A stretch of 33,808 nucleotides of DNA. It comes from Gammaproteobacteria bacterium. GTDB taxonomy: Bacteria; Pseudomonadota; Gammaproteobacteria; Natronospirales; JAJUFS01. The position numbers and the translations under genes were made by a program. Shown here in pieces: positions 15,820 through 24,981 of the stretch. The DNA is taken from positions 1-33,808 of the forward strand of contig JAJUFS010000010.1 in NCBI GenBank assembly GCA_029263725.1, given 5' to 3'. A model generated the notes under the pieces. The model was not told the DNA's origin. It made no database searches and worked only from the letters and a program-made list of their open reading frames with translations. Position 1 is the stretch's first letter. Each line of letters begins with the position of its first letter.

Positions 15820-18800
15820 TCAGCCGGCGGCAGGCACGGTTTCACGAACCGGCGCGAGCCTCTCGAGCAGCGCCTGCACGAATTCGAAGCGCTCCGCCGG
15901 CTCCTCGAGATTCGCGAAGAAGCGCAGCTTGTCCTGGCCGTCCAGCTTGTAAGTACGGCTCTCGCGCTGGATGAGCTGCAGGATGCGCATGGGATCGACG
16001 TTCGGTTTCGCCTTGAACACGAGGCGCCCGCCGCTGGGCCCCGCCTCGATCTTCTGGATGCCGAGCGGCAGCGCCATCTGCCGCAGTTCGGCGAGGCGGA
16101 AGAGATTCTTCGCCTGTTCCGGCAGCAGGCCGAAGCGGTCGATCATCTCCACCTGCAGTTCGTCGAGCGCGGCCTGGTTCGGCGCCGAGGCAATGCGCTT
16201 GTAGAGCACGAGGCGCATGTGCACGTCCGGCATGTAATCGTTGGGCAGCAGCGCCGGCACCTTGAGATCCACTTCGGGGCCGTGATCGAGCGGCGCGTCG
16301 AGGTCCGGCACTTCGCCTTTCTTCAGCGCTTCCACGGCGCGTTCCAGCAGCTCCGAGTACAGCGTGAAGCCGACTTCCTGGATCTGCCCCGACTGTTCCT
16401 CGCCCAGGAGCTCGCCCGCACCGCGGATCTCGAGGTCGTGGGTGGCCAGCGTGAAACCCGCGCCGAGTTCCTCCAGAGATTCGATCGCCTCAAGGCGCTT
16501 GATCGCATCCGCGGTCATCGCGGCCTTCGGCGGCGTCAGCAGGTAGGCGTAGGCGCGATGGTGCGAGCGGCCGACGCGGCCGCGCATCTGGTGCAGCTGC
16601 GCGAGCCCGAACTTGTCGGCGCGGTTGATGACGATGGTGTTGGCGCTGGGCACGTCGATGCCGGATTCGATGATGGTCGTGCATAGCAGCACGTTGAAGC
16701 GGCGGTGATAGAAATCCAGCATCACCTGTTCCAGCTCGCGCTCGTGCATCTGGCCGTGCGCGATGCGGACCTCGGCTTCGGGCACCAGCGCCTCGATGCG
16801 CAGCCTGAACTTCTCGATGGTCTGCACTTCGTTGTGCACGAAGTAGACCTGGCCGCCGCGCTTGATCTCGCGCAACAGCGCTTCCTGGATGAGCGCGTCG
16901 TTCCACTCGGAGACGAAGGTCTTCACCGCCAGGCGCTCGCTCGGCGGCGTGGCGATGATGGAAAGATCACGGATGCCGGCCAGCGCCATGTTGAGCGTGC
17001 GCGGGATCGGCGTGGCGGTGAGCGTGAGCACGTCGACCTCGGCGCGCAGCTTCTTGAGCTGCTCCTTGTGGCGCACGCCGAAGCGCTGCTCCTCGTCGAC
17101 GATCACGAGGCCCAGGTCCTTGAACTTCACCTTGTCGGAGAGCAGGCCGTGCGTGCCGACGATGATGTCCAGCCTGCCGCTTTCCAGCGCCTTGAGAATC
17201 CCGGTCTGCTGCTTGCCGCTGCGGAAGCGCGACAGCACCTCGATGCGCACCGGCCAGTCGGCGAAGCGGTCGAGGAAGGTCTGGTAGTGCTGCTGGGCGA
17301 GCAGCGTGGTGGGCACCAGCACCGCGACCTGCTTGCCGGCCTGCACGGCGACGAAGGCGGCGCGCAGCGCCACTTCCGTCTTGCCGAAGCCGACGTCGCC
17401 GCAGACCACGCGATCCATGGGCTGGGGTCTCGCGAGATCGCTGATGACGGCGTGGATCGCGGTTTCCTGGTCGACGGTTTCCTCGAACGGAAAGGCGTCC
17501 GCAAAGGCCTCGTACTCCTCCTGCGGGACGGGGAAGGCATGACCCTTGCGCGCCGCGCGGCGCGCGTAGATGTCCAGCAGTTCGGCGGCGGCATCGCGCG
17601 CCTTCTCGGCGGCGCGGCGCTTCGCCTTGCTCCACTGCTCGGAGCCGAGCCGATGGATGGGCGCGTTCTCCGGCGCGGTGCCGGTGTAGCGCGAGATGAG
17701 ATGCAGCGAATGCACCGGCACGTACAGCTTGTCGCCGCCGGCGTATTCCAGCGTCAGGAATTCAGCGGATTCGCCGCCGACATCCAGCGTCTTCAGGCCC
17801 TGGTAGCGGCCGACGCCGTGCTCTTCGTGCACCACCGGCGCGCCGATGGAAAGATCGGTGAGGTCGCGAATGATGGCTTCCGGATCGCGCGCGGCGCGGC
17901 GCCGGCTGCGCGTCTTCGCGCGTTCGCCGAACACCTGCGCCTCGGCGATCACGGTGATGCCCTGTTGCGGCAGATGGATGCCTTCCGCCAGCGGCGCGAC
18001 GCAGACGTTCAAGGCGTCGCCGCCGTCGAGGAATTCCTGCCAGCTCTCCACGGTGCGCGGCGAAAGTTTCCGGCGCCGCAGGAGTTCCAGCAGCGTCTCG
18101 CGGCGGCCGGTGGATTCGGCGACGAATAGCGCGCGGCCGGTGAACTGCGCGAGGAAATCCAGCAGCAGCCGTGCCGGTTCCTCCAGGCGGCTGTTGAGGC
18201 GCAGCTCGGGCGGCTGCGCGGAACCGAAGTTGTGACCGTCGCCGATGCGCTCGAAGGACTGCACCTGGACGCGCGCATGCCGTTCGATGCGCGCGCGGAT
18301 CTCCGCCGGCGTGAAGGCGATCTCGTGCGGCTTCAGCAATGGACGCTCAATGTCGCCGTGGCGGCTCTGGTAGCGTTCCTCGATTTCCGCCCATTCGCGG
18401 TCCAGCGCCTCGTCCACGGTGTCGAAGGAAATGATCACCATGTCGGCGGGCAGGTAATCAAACAGCGACGAGGTTTCGTCGAAGAACAGCGGCAGGTAGT
18501 ACTCCACGCCAGGCGGCGCGATGCCGTCGGAGACCTGCCTGTAGATCAGGCTGCGGCTGGGATCGCCTTCGAAGCGCGCGCGGTAGCGGGTGCGGAAGTC
18601 GCGGATGGCGTCCTTGTGCAAGGGAAATTCGCGCGCCGGCAGCAGGCGCACGCTGTCCAGCTTCTCGCGCGAGAGCTGCGTCTCGGGATCGAAGCTGCGG
18701 ATGCTGTCGATCTCGTCATCGAAGAGATCGATGCGGAACGGCACGGGCGAGCCCATGGGGAACACGTCGAACAGCGAGCCGCGCACCGCGAACTCGCCGT

Positions 18801-19281
18801 GCTCCATGACCTGCGCGACGGCGTTGTAGCCGGCGGCTTCGAGACGCGCGCGGAAGGACTCGACGTCGAGACGGTCGCCCTTCGCCATCACGAAGCTCGC
18901 GCCGTCCAGCCACTTGCGCGGCGCGATCCTGTCCAGCAGCGAACCCGCCGTCGTGATCACCACACCGCGTTCCAGCGACTGCAGCCGGTGCAGGGTGGCG
19001 AGCCGGCGCGAGATGATGTCCTGGTGCGGCGAGAACACGTCGTACGGCAGGGTCTCCCATTCGGGGAAGGGAAACACCGGCACGTCCGAGCCCGCCAGCA
19101 GGAAGTCGAGTTCCGCTTCGAGGCGCTCCACCGCCTGGGCGCTGGAACAGATCACCATCACGGGATGCGCGGCGGCCGCGGCAGCTTCGGCGATGGCCAG
19201 CGCGGGCGCCGTGCCATACAGCTGGCCCCAGTGGACGACACCGGTGGCCGGCAGGCGCGCATTCAGCAGTCTGTGTTTCAT
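15820..19281 (-). CDS. mfd: Transcription-repair coupling factor
   Basis: A 1153-residue protein (E. coli Mfd 1148). The UvrB-like N-terminal domains include FPFPEWETLPYDVFSPH. The RNA polymerase interaction region follows GAPVVHEEHGVGRYQGL. The RecG-like translocase has Walker A CGDVGFGKTEVALRAAF with Lys634, Walker B DEEQRFGV, LTLTATPIPRTLNMAL and motif VI QMRGRVGRS. The C-terminal TRCF domain covers DYMPDVHMRLVLYKRI. Mfd pushes stalled RNA polymerase off lesions and recruits UvrA for nucleotide excision repair. It is transcribed leftward from a promoter with a perfect TATAAT about 90 nt upstream and is followed by csiV. Confidence 0.98.
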   Translation of the reverse strand: MKHRLLNARLPATGVVHWGQLYGTAPALAIAEAAAAAAHPVMVICSSAQAVERLEAELDFLLAGSDVPVFPFPEWETLPYDVFSPHQDIISRRLATLHRLQSLERGVVITTAGSLLDRIAPRKWLDGASFVMAKGDRLDVESFRARLEAAGYNAVAQVMEHGEFAVRGSLFDVFPMGSPVPFRIDLFDDEIDSIRSFDPETQLSREKLDSVRLLPAREFPLHKDAIRDFRTRYRARFEGDPSRSLIYRQVSDGIAPPGVEYYLPLFFDETSSLFDYLPADMVIISFDTVDEALDREWAEIEERYQSRHGDIERPLLKPHEIAFTPAEIRARIERHARVQVQSFERIGDGHNFGSAQPPELRLNSRLEEPARLLLDFLAQFTGRALFVAESTGRRETLLELLRRRKLSPRTVESWQEFLDGGDALNVCVAPLAEGIHLPQQGITVIAEAQVFGERAKTRSRRRAARDPEAIIRDLTDLSIGAPVVHEEHGVGRYQGLKTLDVGGESAEFLTLEYAGGDKLYVPVHSLHLISRYTGTAPENAPIHRLGSEQWSKAKRRAAEKARDAAAELLDIYARRAARKGHAFPVPQEEYEAFADAFPFEETVDQETAIHAVISDLARPQPMDRVVCGDVGFGKTEVALRAAFVAVQAGKQVAVLVPTTLLAQQHYQTFLDRFADWPVRIEVLSRFRSGKQQTGILKALESGRLDIIVGTHGLLSDKVKFKDLGLVIVDEEQRFGVRHKEQLKKLRAEVDVLTLTATPIPRTLNMALAGIRDLSIIATPPSERLAVKTFVSEWNDALIQEALLREIKRGGQVYFVHNEVQTIEKFRLRIEALVPEAEVRIAHGQMHERELEQVMLDFYHRRFNVLLCTTIIESGIDVPSANTIVINRADKFGLAQLHQMRGRVGRSHHRAYAYLLTPPKAAMTADAIKRLEAIESLEELGAGFTLATHDLEIRGAGELLGEEQSGQIQEVGFTLYSELLERAVEALKKGEVPDLDAPLDHGPEVDLKVPALLPNDYMPDVHMRLVLYKRIASAPNQAALDELQVEMIDRFGLLPEQAKNLFRLAELRQMALPLGIQKIEAGPSGGRLVFKAKPNVDPMRILQLIQRESRTYKLDGQDKLRFFANLEEPAERFEFVQALLERLAPVRETVPAAG

Positions 19282-19367
19282 CGGCTCGTTCGTCTTGGCA
19301 GCACGCCCACGGCAGGTCGCGAACGCAGAAAGCCGCTCCTGGAGGCCAGGCGCGGGGAAGGGGACGG

Positions 19368-19396
19368 ATTATACCTGCCGGCCCGGCTTGGACGAA
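19368..19396 (-). promoter_or_regulatory. mfd promoter
   Basis: On the minus strand a consensus TATAAT (19373-19368) lies 17 nt from a weak -35, TTCGTC (19396-19391). The inferred start near 19361 leaves a leader of about 80 nt before the mfd ATG. Confidence 0.5.
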
Positions 19397-19408
19397 CCGT
19401 GCCGGTTT

Positions 19409-19436
19409 TTGCATGGTGAGGGTTTCCGACTATTCT
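19409..19436 (+). promoter_or_regulatory. Promoter of the membrane protein/DUF2235 pair
   Basis: TTGCAT (19409-19414) and TATTCT (19431-19436) are spaced by 16 nt, upstream of GGAG and GTG 19476. Moderate match; it faces away from the mfd promoter. Confidence 0.4.
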
Positions 19437-19475
19437 TGCCGCCTTCGCCGGTGGCGAGAACATGGAGAGAACAAC

Positions 19476-19988
19476 GTGGCATGGATTCTTGTCGTCATCG
19501 CATTGCTGGTGCTCGGTGTCCTGGTGGTCCATGTCAAGGCGGCGCGCTTTGCCGCGGCGGTCGCGGCGGGTGCGATCGTGATCGCCGGGCTCGTCATCTG
19601 GGGCGTGAGCGCCTGGCGCGAGCGCATCGCGCTCGGTCATCTTTCCGCCGAGGACGTGGAGCTGCGCGTCACCACGCGCGATACCGGCGGGCGCTATGCC
19701 GGCCGGCCGGTGGTTAACCTGCAGGGCCGGCTGTACAACAGGTCGGAGCGTTATCGCATCCGGCAGTTCGGCGTGCACATGATCCTGGAAGACTGCAGCA
19801 CGGAGGCGGCAAACGAAACCTGCGTCACGGTCGCCGATGAAGTCATCGACGTGACCGTCAGCATCCCGCCGCGCCAGGCGCGCGACTTCGTTGCCGATCT
19901 TCGCTACGAAATGGTCATGCCCAGGGGCGAGCTGCGCTGGCGGGTCGAGGGCATTCCGTACATCCGTGCCGAAGAACACGGGCAATAG
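19476..19988 (+). CDS. Conserved-looking membrane-anchored protein of unknown function
   Basis: A 170-residue protein, not recognised. Two close hydrophobic segments (about residues 2-20 and 24-46) are followed by a soluble beta-rich domain. That domain includes VNLQGRLYNRSERYRIRQFGVHMILEDC, split by turns, and VTVSIPPRQARDFVADLRY. It resembles the secondary-transporter-tail or FxLYD-like domains that test protein-interaction surfaces, but this is only an impression. GTG 19476 is chosen because GGAG lies 8 nt upstream and the hydrophobic helix begins at once; a longer in-frame start at 19413 lies in the promoter. It is 30 nt upstream of the DUF2235 gene and probably co-transcribed. Confidence 0.75.
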   Translation: MAWILVVIALLVLGVLVVHVKAARFAAAVAAGAIVIAGLVIWGVSAWRERIALGHLSAEDVELRVTTRDTGGRYAGRPVVNLQGRLYNRSERYRIRQFGVHMILEDCSTEAANETCVTVADEVIDVTVSIPPRQARDFVADLRYEMVMPRGELRWRVEGIPYIRAEEHGQ

Positions 19989-20018
19989 GCCGACACGAAG
20001 AAAAAAGAAGGGGGAAGC

Positions 20019-21137
20019 ATGAAACGCCTGGTGATCTGCTGTGACGGCACCTGGAACCGCGCCGACCAGGTCACGGACGGCGTGGCCTGTCCCACCAACG
20101 TGGTCAAGCTTGCCTTGCAGGTGAGCGCGCATGACGCGAGCGGCGTGCCGCAGCTCGTCTATTACGACCAGGGTGTCGGCACCGGCAATCTCGTCGATCG
20201 TCTCACCGGCGGCGCCTTCGGCCATGGACTGGAGGAGAACCTGCACGCGGCCTATTTCTTCCTGGTGCTCAACTACGAGCCCGGCGACGAAATCTTCCTG
20301 TTCGGCTTCAGTCGCGGCGCATTCACGGTGCGCAGCCTTGCCGGCATGATCCGCAAGTGCGGCATCCTTGATCGCCGCCATGCCGACCGTTACGCCGAGG
20401 CGCTTGCGCTCTATGGCGCGGGCTGCACGCCGGACGAGGAAGGCCCGGTGAACTTCCGGCGCGCCTATTCGGTCATGGGCACCGGGCGCATCGCCATCCA
20501 CATGATTGGCGTCTGGGATACGGTAGGTTCGCTGGGCATTCCGCTGCGCGGCTTTCGCTTTCTCACCGCGCGCAAGTACCGCTTCCACGACGTCGAGCTC
20601 TCGGGCACCGTGCAGCAGGCTTGCCAGGCGCTCGCCATCGACGAGCACCGCGCGCCCTTCGAGGCCTCGCGCTGGGCGTACAAGCCGAAGCCGGGGCAGG
20701 TCGTGGAGCAGGTGTGGTTCTGCGGCGCGCACAGCGACATCGGCGGCGGCTACCCGGAAACCGGGCTGTCCGACATCGCGCTCGAATGGATGTGCCAAAG
20801 GGCGAGTGCCGCCGGTCTGCACCTTGATCCCGCGCAATCCGCCTTCGAGATCCGTCCCGATCCGCTCGGCAAGCTGCACAACTCCAAGACCGGGCTGTAT
20901 CGCCTGACCAGGGGCATCGACCGCGTCATCGGCCTCGCCGCGCAGGGTGACGAGCAACCGGGCAGGAAGGCCGTGCTAGATCCCACGCAGTCCCTGCACC
21001 CCTCCGTTCTCGAACGCTGGGACCGGGACCCGGACTACCGGCCGCGCAACCTGCTCGACTACTTCCGGCGCATCGGCGATCCGCGCGCCGAGGAAGACGC
21101 CGAGGAAGACGCCGAGGCCCGGCAGGAGCCGGCCTGA
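20019..21137 (+). CDS. DUF2235 alpha/beta-hydrolase-like protein
   Basis: A 372-residue protein of the DUF2235 family. It starts KRLVICCDGTWN and contains the nucleophile elbow GFSRGA with Ser98, GVWDTVGSLGIP with Asp167, and GAHSDIGGGY with His238. These form a Ser-Asp-His triad in related Tle1 phospholipase effectors of type VI secretion. Here the protein is stand-alone: no signal peptide, no VgrG/PAAR gene or immunity gene next to it. An intracellular lipase/esterase is the cautious reading. The C-terminus has a 12-nt tandem duplication (21090-21101 and 21102-21113) encoding the acidic EEDAEEDA tail. It ends before a bidirectional terminator. Confidence 0.88.
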   Translation: MKRLVICCDGTWNRADQVTDGVACPTNVVKLALQVSAHDASGVPQLVYYDQGVGTGNLVDRLTGGAFGHGLEENLHAAYFFLVLNYEPGDEIFLFGFSRGAFTVRSLAGMIRKCGILDRRHADRYAEALALYGAGCTPDEEGPVNFRRAYSVMGTGRIAIHMIGVWDTVGSLGIPLRGFRFLTARKYRFHDVELSGTVQQACQALAIDEHRAPFEASRWAYKPKPGQVVEQVWFCGAHSDIGGGYPETGLSDIALEWMCQRASAAGLHLDPAQSAFEIRPDPLGKLHNSKTGLYRLTRGIDRVIGLAAQGDEQPGRKAVLDPTQSLHPSVLERWDRDPDYRPRNLLDYFRRIGDPRAEEDAEEDAEARQEPA

Positions 21138-21206
21138 AGGGACGTTGGGATCGGCGACGACGTTGCGGGGTCACGCAACAAGTCCTGTCGAACTTCTTCT
21201 TCATGA

Positions 21207-21234
21207 AAAAAGCCCGGCGGTTGCCGGGCTTTTT
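21207..21234. terminator. Bidirectional Rho-independent terminator
   Basis: AAAAA-GCCCGGC (21207-21218) pairs with GCCGGGC-TTTTT (21223-21234) around a GGTT loop. The T-run serves the DUF2235 gene on plus and the A-run serves aguB on minus; the aguB stop is 3 nt away. Confidence 0.92.
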
Positions 21235-21236
21235 CG

Positions 21237-22130
21237 TCAGTCGCGGTAGCGCTTGGTGAGGTCGCCGTAGAAGTCGATGCGCCGGTCGCGCAGGAACGGC
21301 CACATGCGGCGCACGCTCTCGGAGCGGCCGAGGTCCACGTCGGTCACCAGGGTGACGGCTTCATCCACCGGTGCCTCGGCGAGGATTTCGCCTTGCGGAC
21401 CGGCGACGAAGCTGGTGCCCCAGAAGGTGATGCCGGAGGTGACGCCCGACGGATCCGCCTCGTGGCCGACGCGGTTGCAGGAAAGCACCGGCAGGCCGTT
21501 GGCCACGGCATGGCCGCGCTGCGAAATCACCCAGGCGTCGCGCTGGCGCTTCTGGTCGTCCACGGGGTCTTCCTCCACCCAGCCGATGGCGGTGGGGTAG
21601 AGCAGCATTTCGGCGCCGGCCAGCGCCATCAGGCGCGCGGCTTCCGGGTACCACTGGTCCCAGCACACCAGCACGCCCAGCTTGCCGACGGAGGTCTCGA
21701 TGGGCTCGAAGCCGAGGTCGCCAGGCGTGAAGTAGAACTTCTCGTAGTAACCGGGGTCGTCCGGGATGTGCATCTTGCGGTACTTGCCGGCCAGGCTGCC
21801 GTCGGTCTCCAGCACTACCGCGGTGTTGTGATACAGCCCCGGCGCGCGACGCTCGAATAGCGAGGCGACGATGACCACGCCGAGTTCCTTCGCCAGCGCT
21901 CCCAGCGCCTCGGTGCTCGGGCCCGGAATCGGTTCGGCGAGATCGAACACCGTCGGGTCCTCGGTCTGGCAGAAGTAGGGGCCGAGGTGCAGCTCCTGCA
22001 GCAGCACGAGCTTCGCGCCTTGCGCGGCGGCCTCGCGCACGCCCTGCATGCTGACCTTGAGGTTGTGTTCGCCGTCGTCGTTGCAGTGCTGCTGCACCAG
22101 GCCGACACGGAGGATTCGGTTCTTGCTCAT
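21237..22130 (-). CDS. aguB: N-carbamoylputrescine amidase
   Basis: A 297-residue nitrilase-superfamily enzyme. The catalytic triad is visible as Glu46 (LLQELHLGPYF), Lys119 (YRKMHIPDDPGY) and Cys156 (LVCWDQWYPE). PYFCQ and the C-terminal RPIDFYG-like end (RRIDFYGDL) fit AguB. It hydrolyses N-carbamoylputrescine to putrescine, CO2 and ammonia in the cytoplasm. The start is ATG 22130, overlapping the aguA stop as ATGA with GGGAGA upstream; a longer in-frame extension into aguA is not supported. Forms an aguA-aguB operon for putrescine synthesis from agmatine and ends at the bidirectional terminator. Confidence 0.95.
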   Translation of the reverse strand: MSKNRILRVGLVQQHCNDDGEHNLKVSMQGVREAAAQGAKLVLLQELHLGPYFCQTEDPTVFDLAEPIPGPSTEALGALAKELGVVIVASLFERRAPGLYHNTAVVLETDGSLAGKYRKMHIPDDPGYYEKFYFTPGDLGFEPIETSVGKLGVLVCWDQWYPEAARLMALAGAEMLLYPTAIGWVEEDPVDDQKRQRDAWVISQRGHAVANGLPVLSCNRVGHEADPSGVTSGITFWGTSFVAGPQGEILAEAPVDEAVTLVTDVDLGRSESVRRMWPFLRDRRIDFYGDLTKRYRD

Positions 22131-23164
22131 TGGCTTTCTCCCACGGCGGCTGCGGGAATCTGCATGGTGATGCAATGCAGGCTGCCGAAGCCGCGAATCA
22201 CAGGCAGGCAATCGATCATGATGATGTCGTGGCCAGGGAAGGCGGCGGCAAGCACCTCGCGCGCCTTCTCGTCCGCGGCATCGTCGTACGCCGGCGCAAG
22301 CACCGCGCCGTTGATGATGAGGAAATTGGCGTAGGTCGCCGGCAGGCGCTGCCCCGTGACCGGGTCGTGTCTGGCCTGCGGCCAGGGCAGGGCGTGCAGC
22401 GTGTACGGCCTGCCGTCCGCCTGGCGAAACGCTTCCAGCTCGGCGCGCATCGCGGCGAGTTCCTCGAAGTGCGAGTCTTCGCGGTCGTCGCAGGCCTGGT
22501 AGACAATGGCATCAGGCGAGGCGAAGCGCGCCAGCGTGTCGATGTGGCTGTCGGTGTCATCGCCTTCCATCGCGCCGTGATCCAGCCACAGCACGCGTTC
22601 CGCGCCCAGCCAGTGCTTCAGTTCCGCCTCGATGGCCTTCTCGTCGAGATGCGGGTTGCGTTCCGGCGACAGCAGGCAGCGGCGGGTGGTCATGAGCGTG
22701 CCTTCGCCATCGGTCTCGAGCGCGCCGCCTTCCATGACGAGGTCGATGTGCGTCATCGGCGCGGCGAAGAAATCCCGGATGGTGCGGTTGATGCGATTGT
22801 CCTTGTCCGCGGCCCACTTGTTGCCCCAGCCGTTGAAGACGAAATCGAGCAGCTCGAGTTCGCCTTCGCGCTCGACGGTGATCGGACCGTGATCGCGAGC
22901 CCAGGTGTCGTTGGCGGGCGCGAAGCGGAAATGCACGCGCGCGGTGTCGCCGCCGTTCGCGGCAATGCCGGCGCGGATGTGCGCGGCGTGCGCCTCGTCC
23001 TGCGCGACCACCAGCAGTTCCTCGCGGCGGGTGATCTCGCGGGCGATGGTGAAATAGGTGCGTTCGACATCGGCCAGCCAGTCCGCCCAATCGGTGTCGG
23101 CGTGCGGCCAGGTCAGCATCACGCCCCACTGGTCGGCCCACTCGGGAAGCATGCGGCGTTTCAA
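22127..23164 (-). CDS. aguA: Agmatine deiminase
   Basis: A 345-residue protein of the peptidyl-arginine-deiminase fold family. MLPEWADQWGVMLTWPH near the N-terminus, NDTWARDHGP, the ME/GG loop VMEGGALETDG, and GSLHCITMQIP with nucleophile Cys331 are all typical of AguA. It converts agmatine to N-carbamoylputrescine and ammonia. The start is TTG 23164: AGGAG sits 6 nt upstream and the protein then begins like other family members. ATG 23203 would add an unlikely extension and lies upstream of that ribosome site; ATG 23152 is the other option. The source of agmatine (arginine decarboxylase) is not in the window. Confidence 0.94.
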   Translation of the reverse strand: MKRRMLPEWADQWGVMLTWPHADTDWADWLADVERTYFTIAREITRREELLVVAQDEAHAAHIRAGIAANGGDTARVHFRFAPANDTWARDHGPITVEREGELELLDFVFNGWGNKWAADKDNRINRTIRDFFAAPMTHIDLVMEGGALETDGEGTLMTTRRCLLSPERNPHLDEKAIEAELKHWLGAERVLWLDHGAMEGDDTDSHIDTLARFASPDAIVYQACDDREDSHFEELAAMRAELEAFRQADGRPYTLHALPWPQARHDPVTGQRLPATYANFLIINGAVLAPAYDDAADEKAREVLAAAFPGHDIIMIDCLPVIRGFGSLHCITMQIPAAAVGESQ

Positions 23165-23264
23165 TGGAAGCTCCTGTTCCTGCAAGCAAAAATGGCCGCG
23201 CATTGTGCGTCAAATCGGCAGGATAGGAAAGCCGCCGGCGCAAGGTAACCGGGGCGAGGGAGGA

Positions 23265-23282
23265 GGCGGGCCGGGGCCCGCC
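23265..23282. terminator. GC-rich hairpin, weak terminator candidate
   Basis: GGCGGGC (23265-23271) pairs with GCCCGCC (23276-23282) around CGGG, 4 nt after the stop of the BamE-like gene. There is no T-run on either strand, so intrinsic termination is doubtful; it may attenuate read-through into aguA. Confidence 0.3.
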
Positions 23283-23285
23283 GGG

Positions 23286-23594
23286 TCACTCGGTGATGAC
23301 GGTGTGCAGGACCTTGTCGTACTCGAAGAACACCGAGTAGCCGTCGTAGTCCCAGCGGGTGATCGGCGGATCGCCTACCGGGGCGTGTTCCTGCGCGGGT
23401 TCGCCGAAGACGTTGCGGACATTGGCCATGGCCTGGCCGCGAACCGGCACGGGCCGGGTCGCCTCGCGGGTGCGGCGCGGCTGGCTCTCGCCCTGCATTT
23501 CCTCGACGATCAGCGTGTCGCCGCGCGTCACGGTCTCTTCGCCGGCCAGCGACACGAGCGGCAGGGCGGCGAGCAGCAGCATGCAGCGTTTCAT
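23286..23594 (-). CDS. Small secreted protein with BamE-like C-terminus
   Basis: A 102-residue exported protein. MKRCMLLLAALPLVSLAG is a signal peptide; there is no lipobox cysteine at its end. The second half, RGQAMANVRNVFGEPA..PPITRWDYDGYSVFFEYDKV in outline, follows the pattern of small SmpA/BamE-like folds (Gly-x-x-Met..Val, FG-P, W-Y, V-FE). Conserved proteins of this type are known but I cannot assign a function. ATG 23594 is preferred for its GGGAGA ribosome site 8 nt upstream and the clean signal peptide; ATG 23612 is in frame but less likely. Its own promoter is possible at 23626-23654. Confidence 0.8.
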   Translation of the reverse strand: MKRCMLLLAALPLVSLAGEETVTRGDTLIVEEMQGESQPRRTREATRPVPVRGQAMANVRNVFGEPAQEHAPVGDPPITRWDYDGYSVFFEYDKVLHTVITE

Positions 23595-23625
23595 GATTGT
23601 TTTCTCCCGCATTGCGTTCGGCCGG

Positions 23626-23654
23626 AATATAGCACCCGCTCCAGGGGCGAGAAA
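23626..23654 (-). promoter_or_regulatory. Possible promoter of the BamE-like gene
   Basis: On the minus strand TTTCTC (23654-23649) and TATATT (23631-23626) are 17 nt apart, about 32 nt before ATG 23594. The -10 is good and the -35 weak. On the plus strand TTTAAT at 23703-23708 is a weaker -10 candidate for lolC. Confidence 0.4.
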
Positions 23655-23733
23655 GCGAACGCGCCCGCACTCCGGCGCGAGGCAGAATCACCCAATCCAT
23701 GTTTTAATGCGCGACCGGAGAACGGGGAAAGGC

Positions 23734-24981
23734 ATGTTCAGACCCTACGAATTGTTCATCGGCCTGCGCTACCTGCGCGCCAAGCGCCGCAACGGCTTCA
23801 TTTCGGTGATCTCGATGATTTCCATGCTCGGCATCGCGGTCGGCGTGATGGCGCTGATCACCGTGCTGTCGGTGATGAACGGCTTCGAGCAGGAACTGCG
23901 CAACCGCATCCTCAGCATGACCTCGCACGCCACCATCACCGGGGTGGGCGACCGGCTGTCGAACTGGGACGAGGTGATCGGCGTGGCCGAGCGTCATCCG
24001 GACGTCATCGGCGCCGCGCCCTACGTCGAAGCCGAAGGCATGCTGAGCAACGCCGGCCGGCTGTCGGGTGCGGCCATCCGCGGCGTCGATCCCGGCGAGG
24101 AGGCGAAGGTCTCCGACATCCACACCAAGATGCTGCGCGGCGACTTCGAGACGCTCCAGGGCGGCGAATACAACATCGTGCTCGGCCGCTATCTCGCGTA
24201 CCAGCTGGGCGCGCAGGTCGGCGACAAGATCGTGCTGCTGATCTCCGAGGGCAACGTCACGCCGGCCGGCATCGTGCCGCGCATGCGCCGCTTCACCGTC
24301 ACCGGCATCTTCGAAGTCGGCATGTACGAGTACGACCGCACGCTGGCCTACATCCACCTCGACGACGCGCGACGCCTGTTCAACCTGCGCGACACCGTGA
24401 CCGGCGTGCGCCTGCAGCTCACCGACATGTTCGAATCCCGCCGTGTCGTGCGCGAGCTCGTCAACGAGCTGGACGGCACCTACTACCTCAGCGACTGGAC
24501 GCGGCGGCACGCGAACTTCTTCCGCGCGATCGCCACCGAGAAGACGGTGATGTTCGTGATCCTGACGCTGATCGTCGCGGTGGCGGCGTTCAACATCATT
24601 TCCACGCTGGTGATGGTGGTCACCGACAAGCAGGCCGACATCGCCATCCTGCGCACGCTGGGCGCCACGCCACGCTCCATCATGGCGATGTTCATGGTGC
24701 AGGGAACCTTCATCGGCGTGATCGGCACGGCCATTGGCGTGATCCTTGGCGTGCTGCTGTCGCTGAACGTGGAGAACATCGTGCCCGCGCTGGAGACGCT
24801 GCTGCAGACCGACCTGCTGCCGGATGACGTCTACTACATCAGCGACCTGCCTTCGAAGATGGAGCTGGATGACGTGCTGACGGTCGGCTTCGTGGCCTTC
24901 TCGCTTTCGGTGCTTGCCGGCATTTACCCGGCCTGGCGCGCGGCGCGCACGCAACCGGCGGAGGCGCTGCGCTATGAATGA
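23734..24981 (+). CDS. lolC: Lipoprotein-releasing ABC transporter permease (LolC, possibly LolF type)
   Basis: A 415-residue inner-membrane permease. It starts [19 protein letters not shown] with a first membrane helix at about 20-45, a large periplasmic domain, and three C-terminal helices (about 270-400, including [13 protein letters not shown] and [13 protein letters not shown]). The block [11 protein letters not shown] (residues 176-186) resembles the Hook of E. coli LolC that docks the carrier LolA. With LolD it extracts outer-membrane lipoproteins from the inner membrane. No second permease (lolE) lies beside it; a gene elsewhere or a homodimeric LolF-type system are both possible. ATG 23734 follows GGGGAAAG; the longer upstream frame has no signal. 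It overlaps lolD by 8 nt. Confidence 0.93.
   Translation: MFRPYELFIGLRYLRAKRRNGFISVISMISMLGIAVGVMALITVLSVMNGFEQELRNRILSMTSHATITGVGDRLSNWDEVIGVAERHPDVIGAAPYVEAEGMLSNAGRLSGAAIRGVDPGEEAKVSDIHTKMLRGDFETLQGGEYNIVLGRYLAYQLGAQVGDKIVLLISEGNVTPAGIVPRMRRFTVTGIFEVGMYEYDRTLAYIHLDDARRLFNLRDTVTGVRLQLTDMFESRRVVRELVNELDGTYYLSDWTRRHANFFRAIATEKTVMFVILTLIVAVAAFNIISTLVMVVTDKQADIAILRTLGATPRSIMAMFMVQGTFIGVIGTAIGVILGVLLSLNVENIVPALETLLQTDLLPDDVYYISDLPSKMELDDVLTVGFVAFSLSVLAGIYPAWRAARTQPAEALRYE

Noticed and set aside
16705-19419. Two long plus-strand open frames (16705-18129 and 18232-19419) opposite mfd
   Set aside because: No recognisable domains or ribosome sites; mfd is intact on the other strand.
20019-21137. 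Type VI secretion effector locus
   Set aside because: No VgrG, PAAR, Hcp, adaptor or clear immunity gene lies nearby; a family resemblance to Tle1 alone is not enough.
22131-22211. Longer AguB start at 22211
   Set aside because: It extends into aguA with no ribosome site; ATG 22130 overlaps the aguA stop and begins like other AguB proteins.
23058-24827. A 589-codon plus-strand frame over aguA's start and lolC
   Set aside because: It is out of frame with lolC, arginine-rich and motif-free, while lolC has clear membrane helices and Hook.
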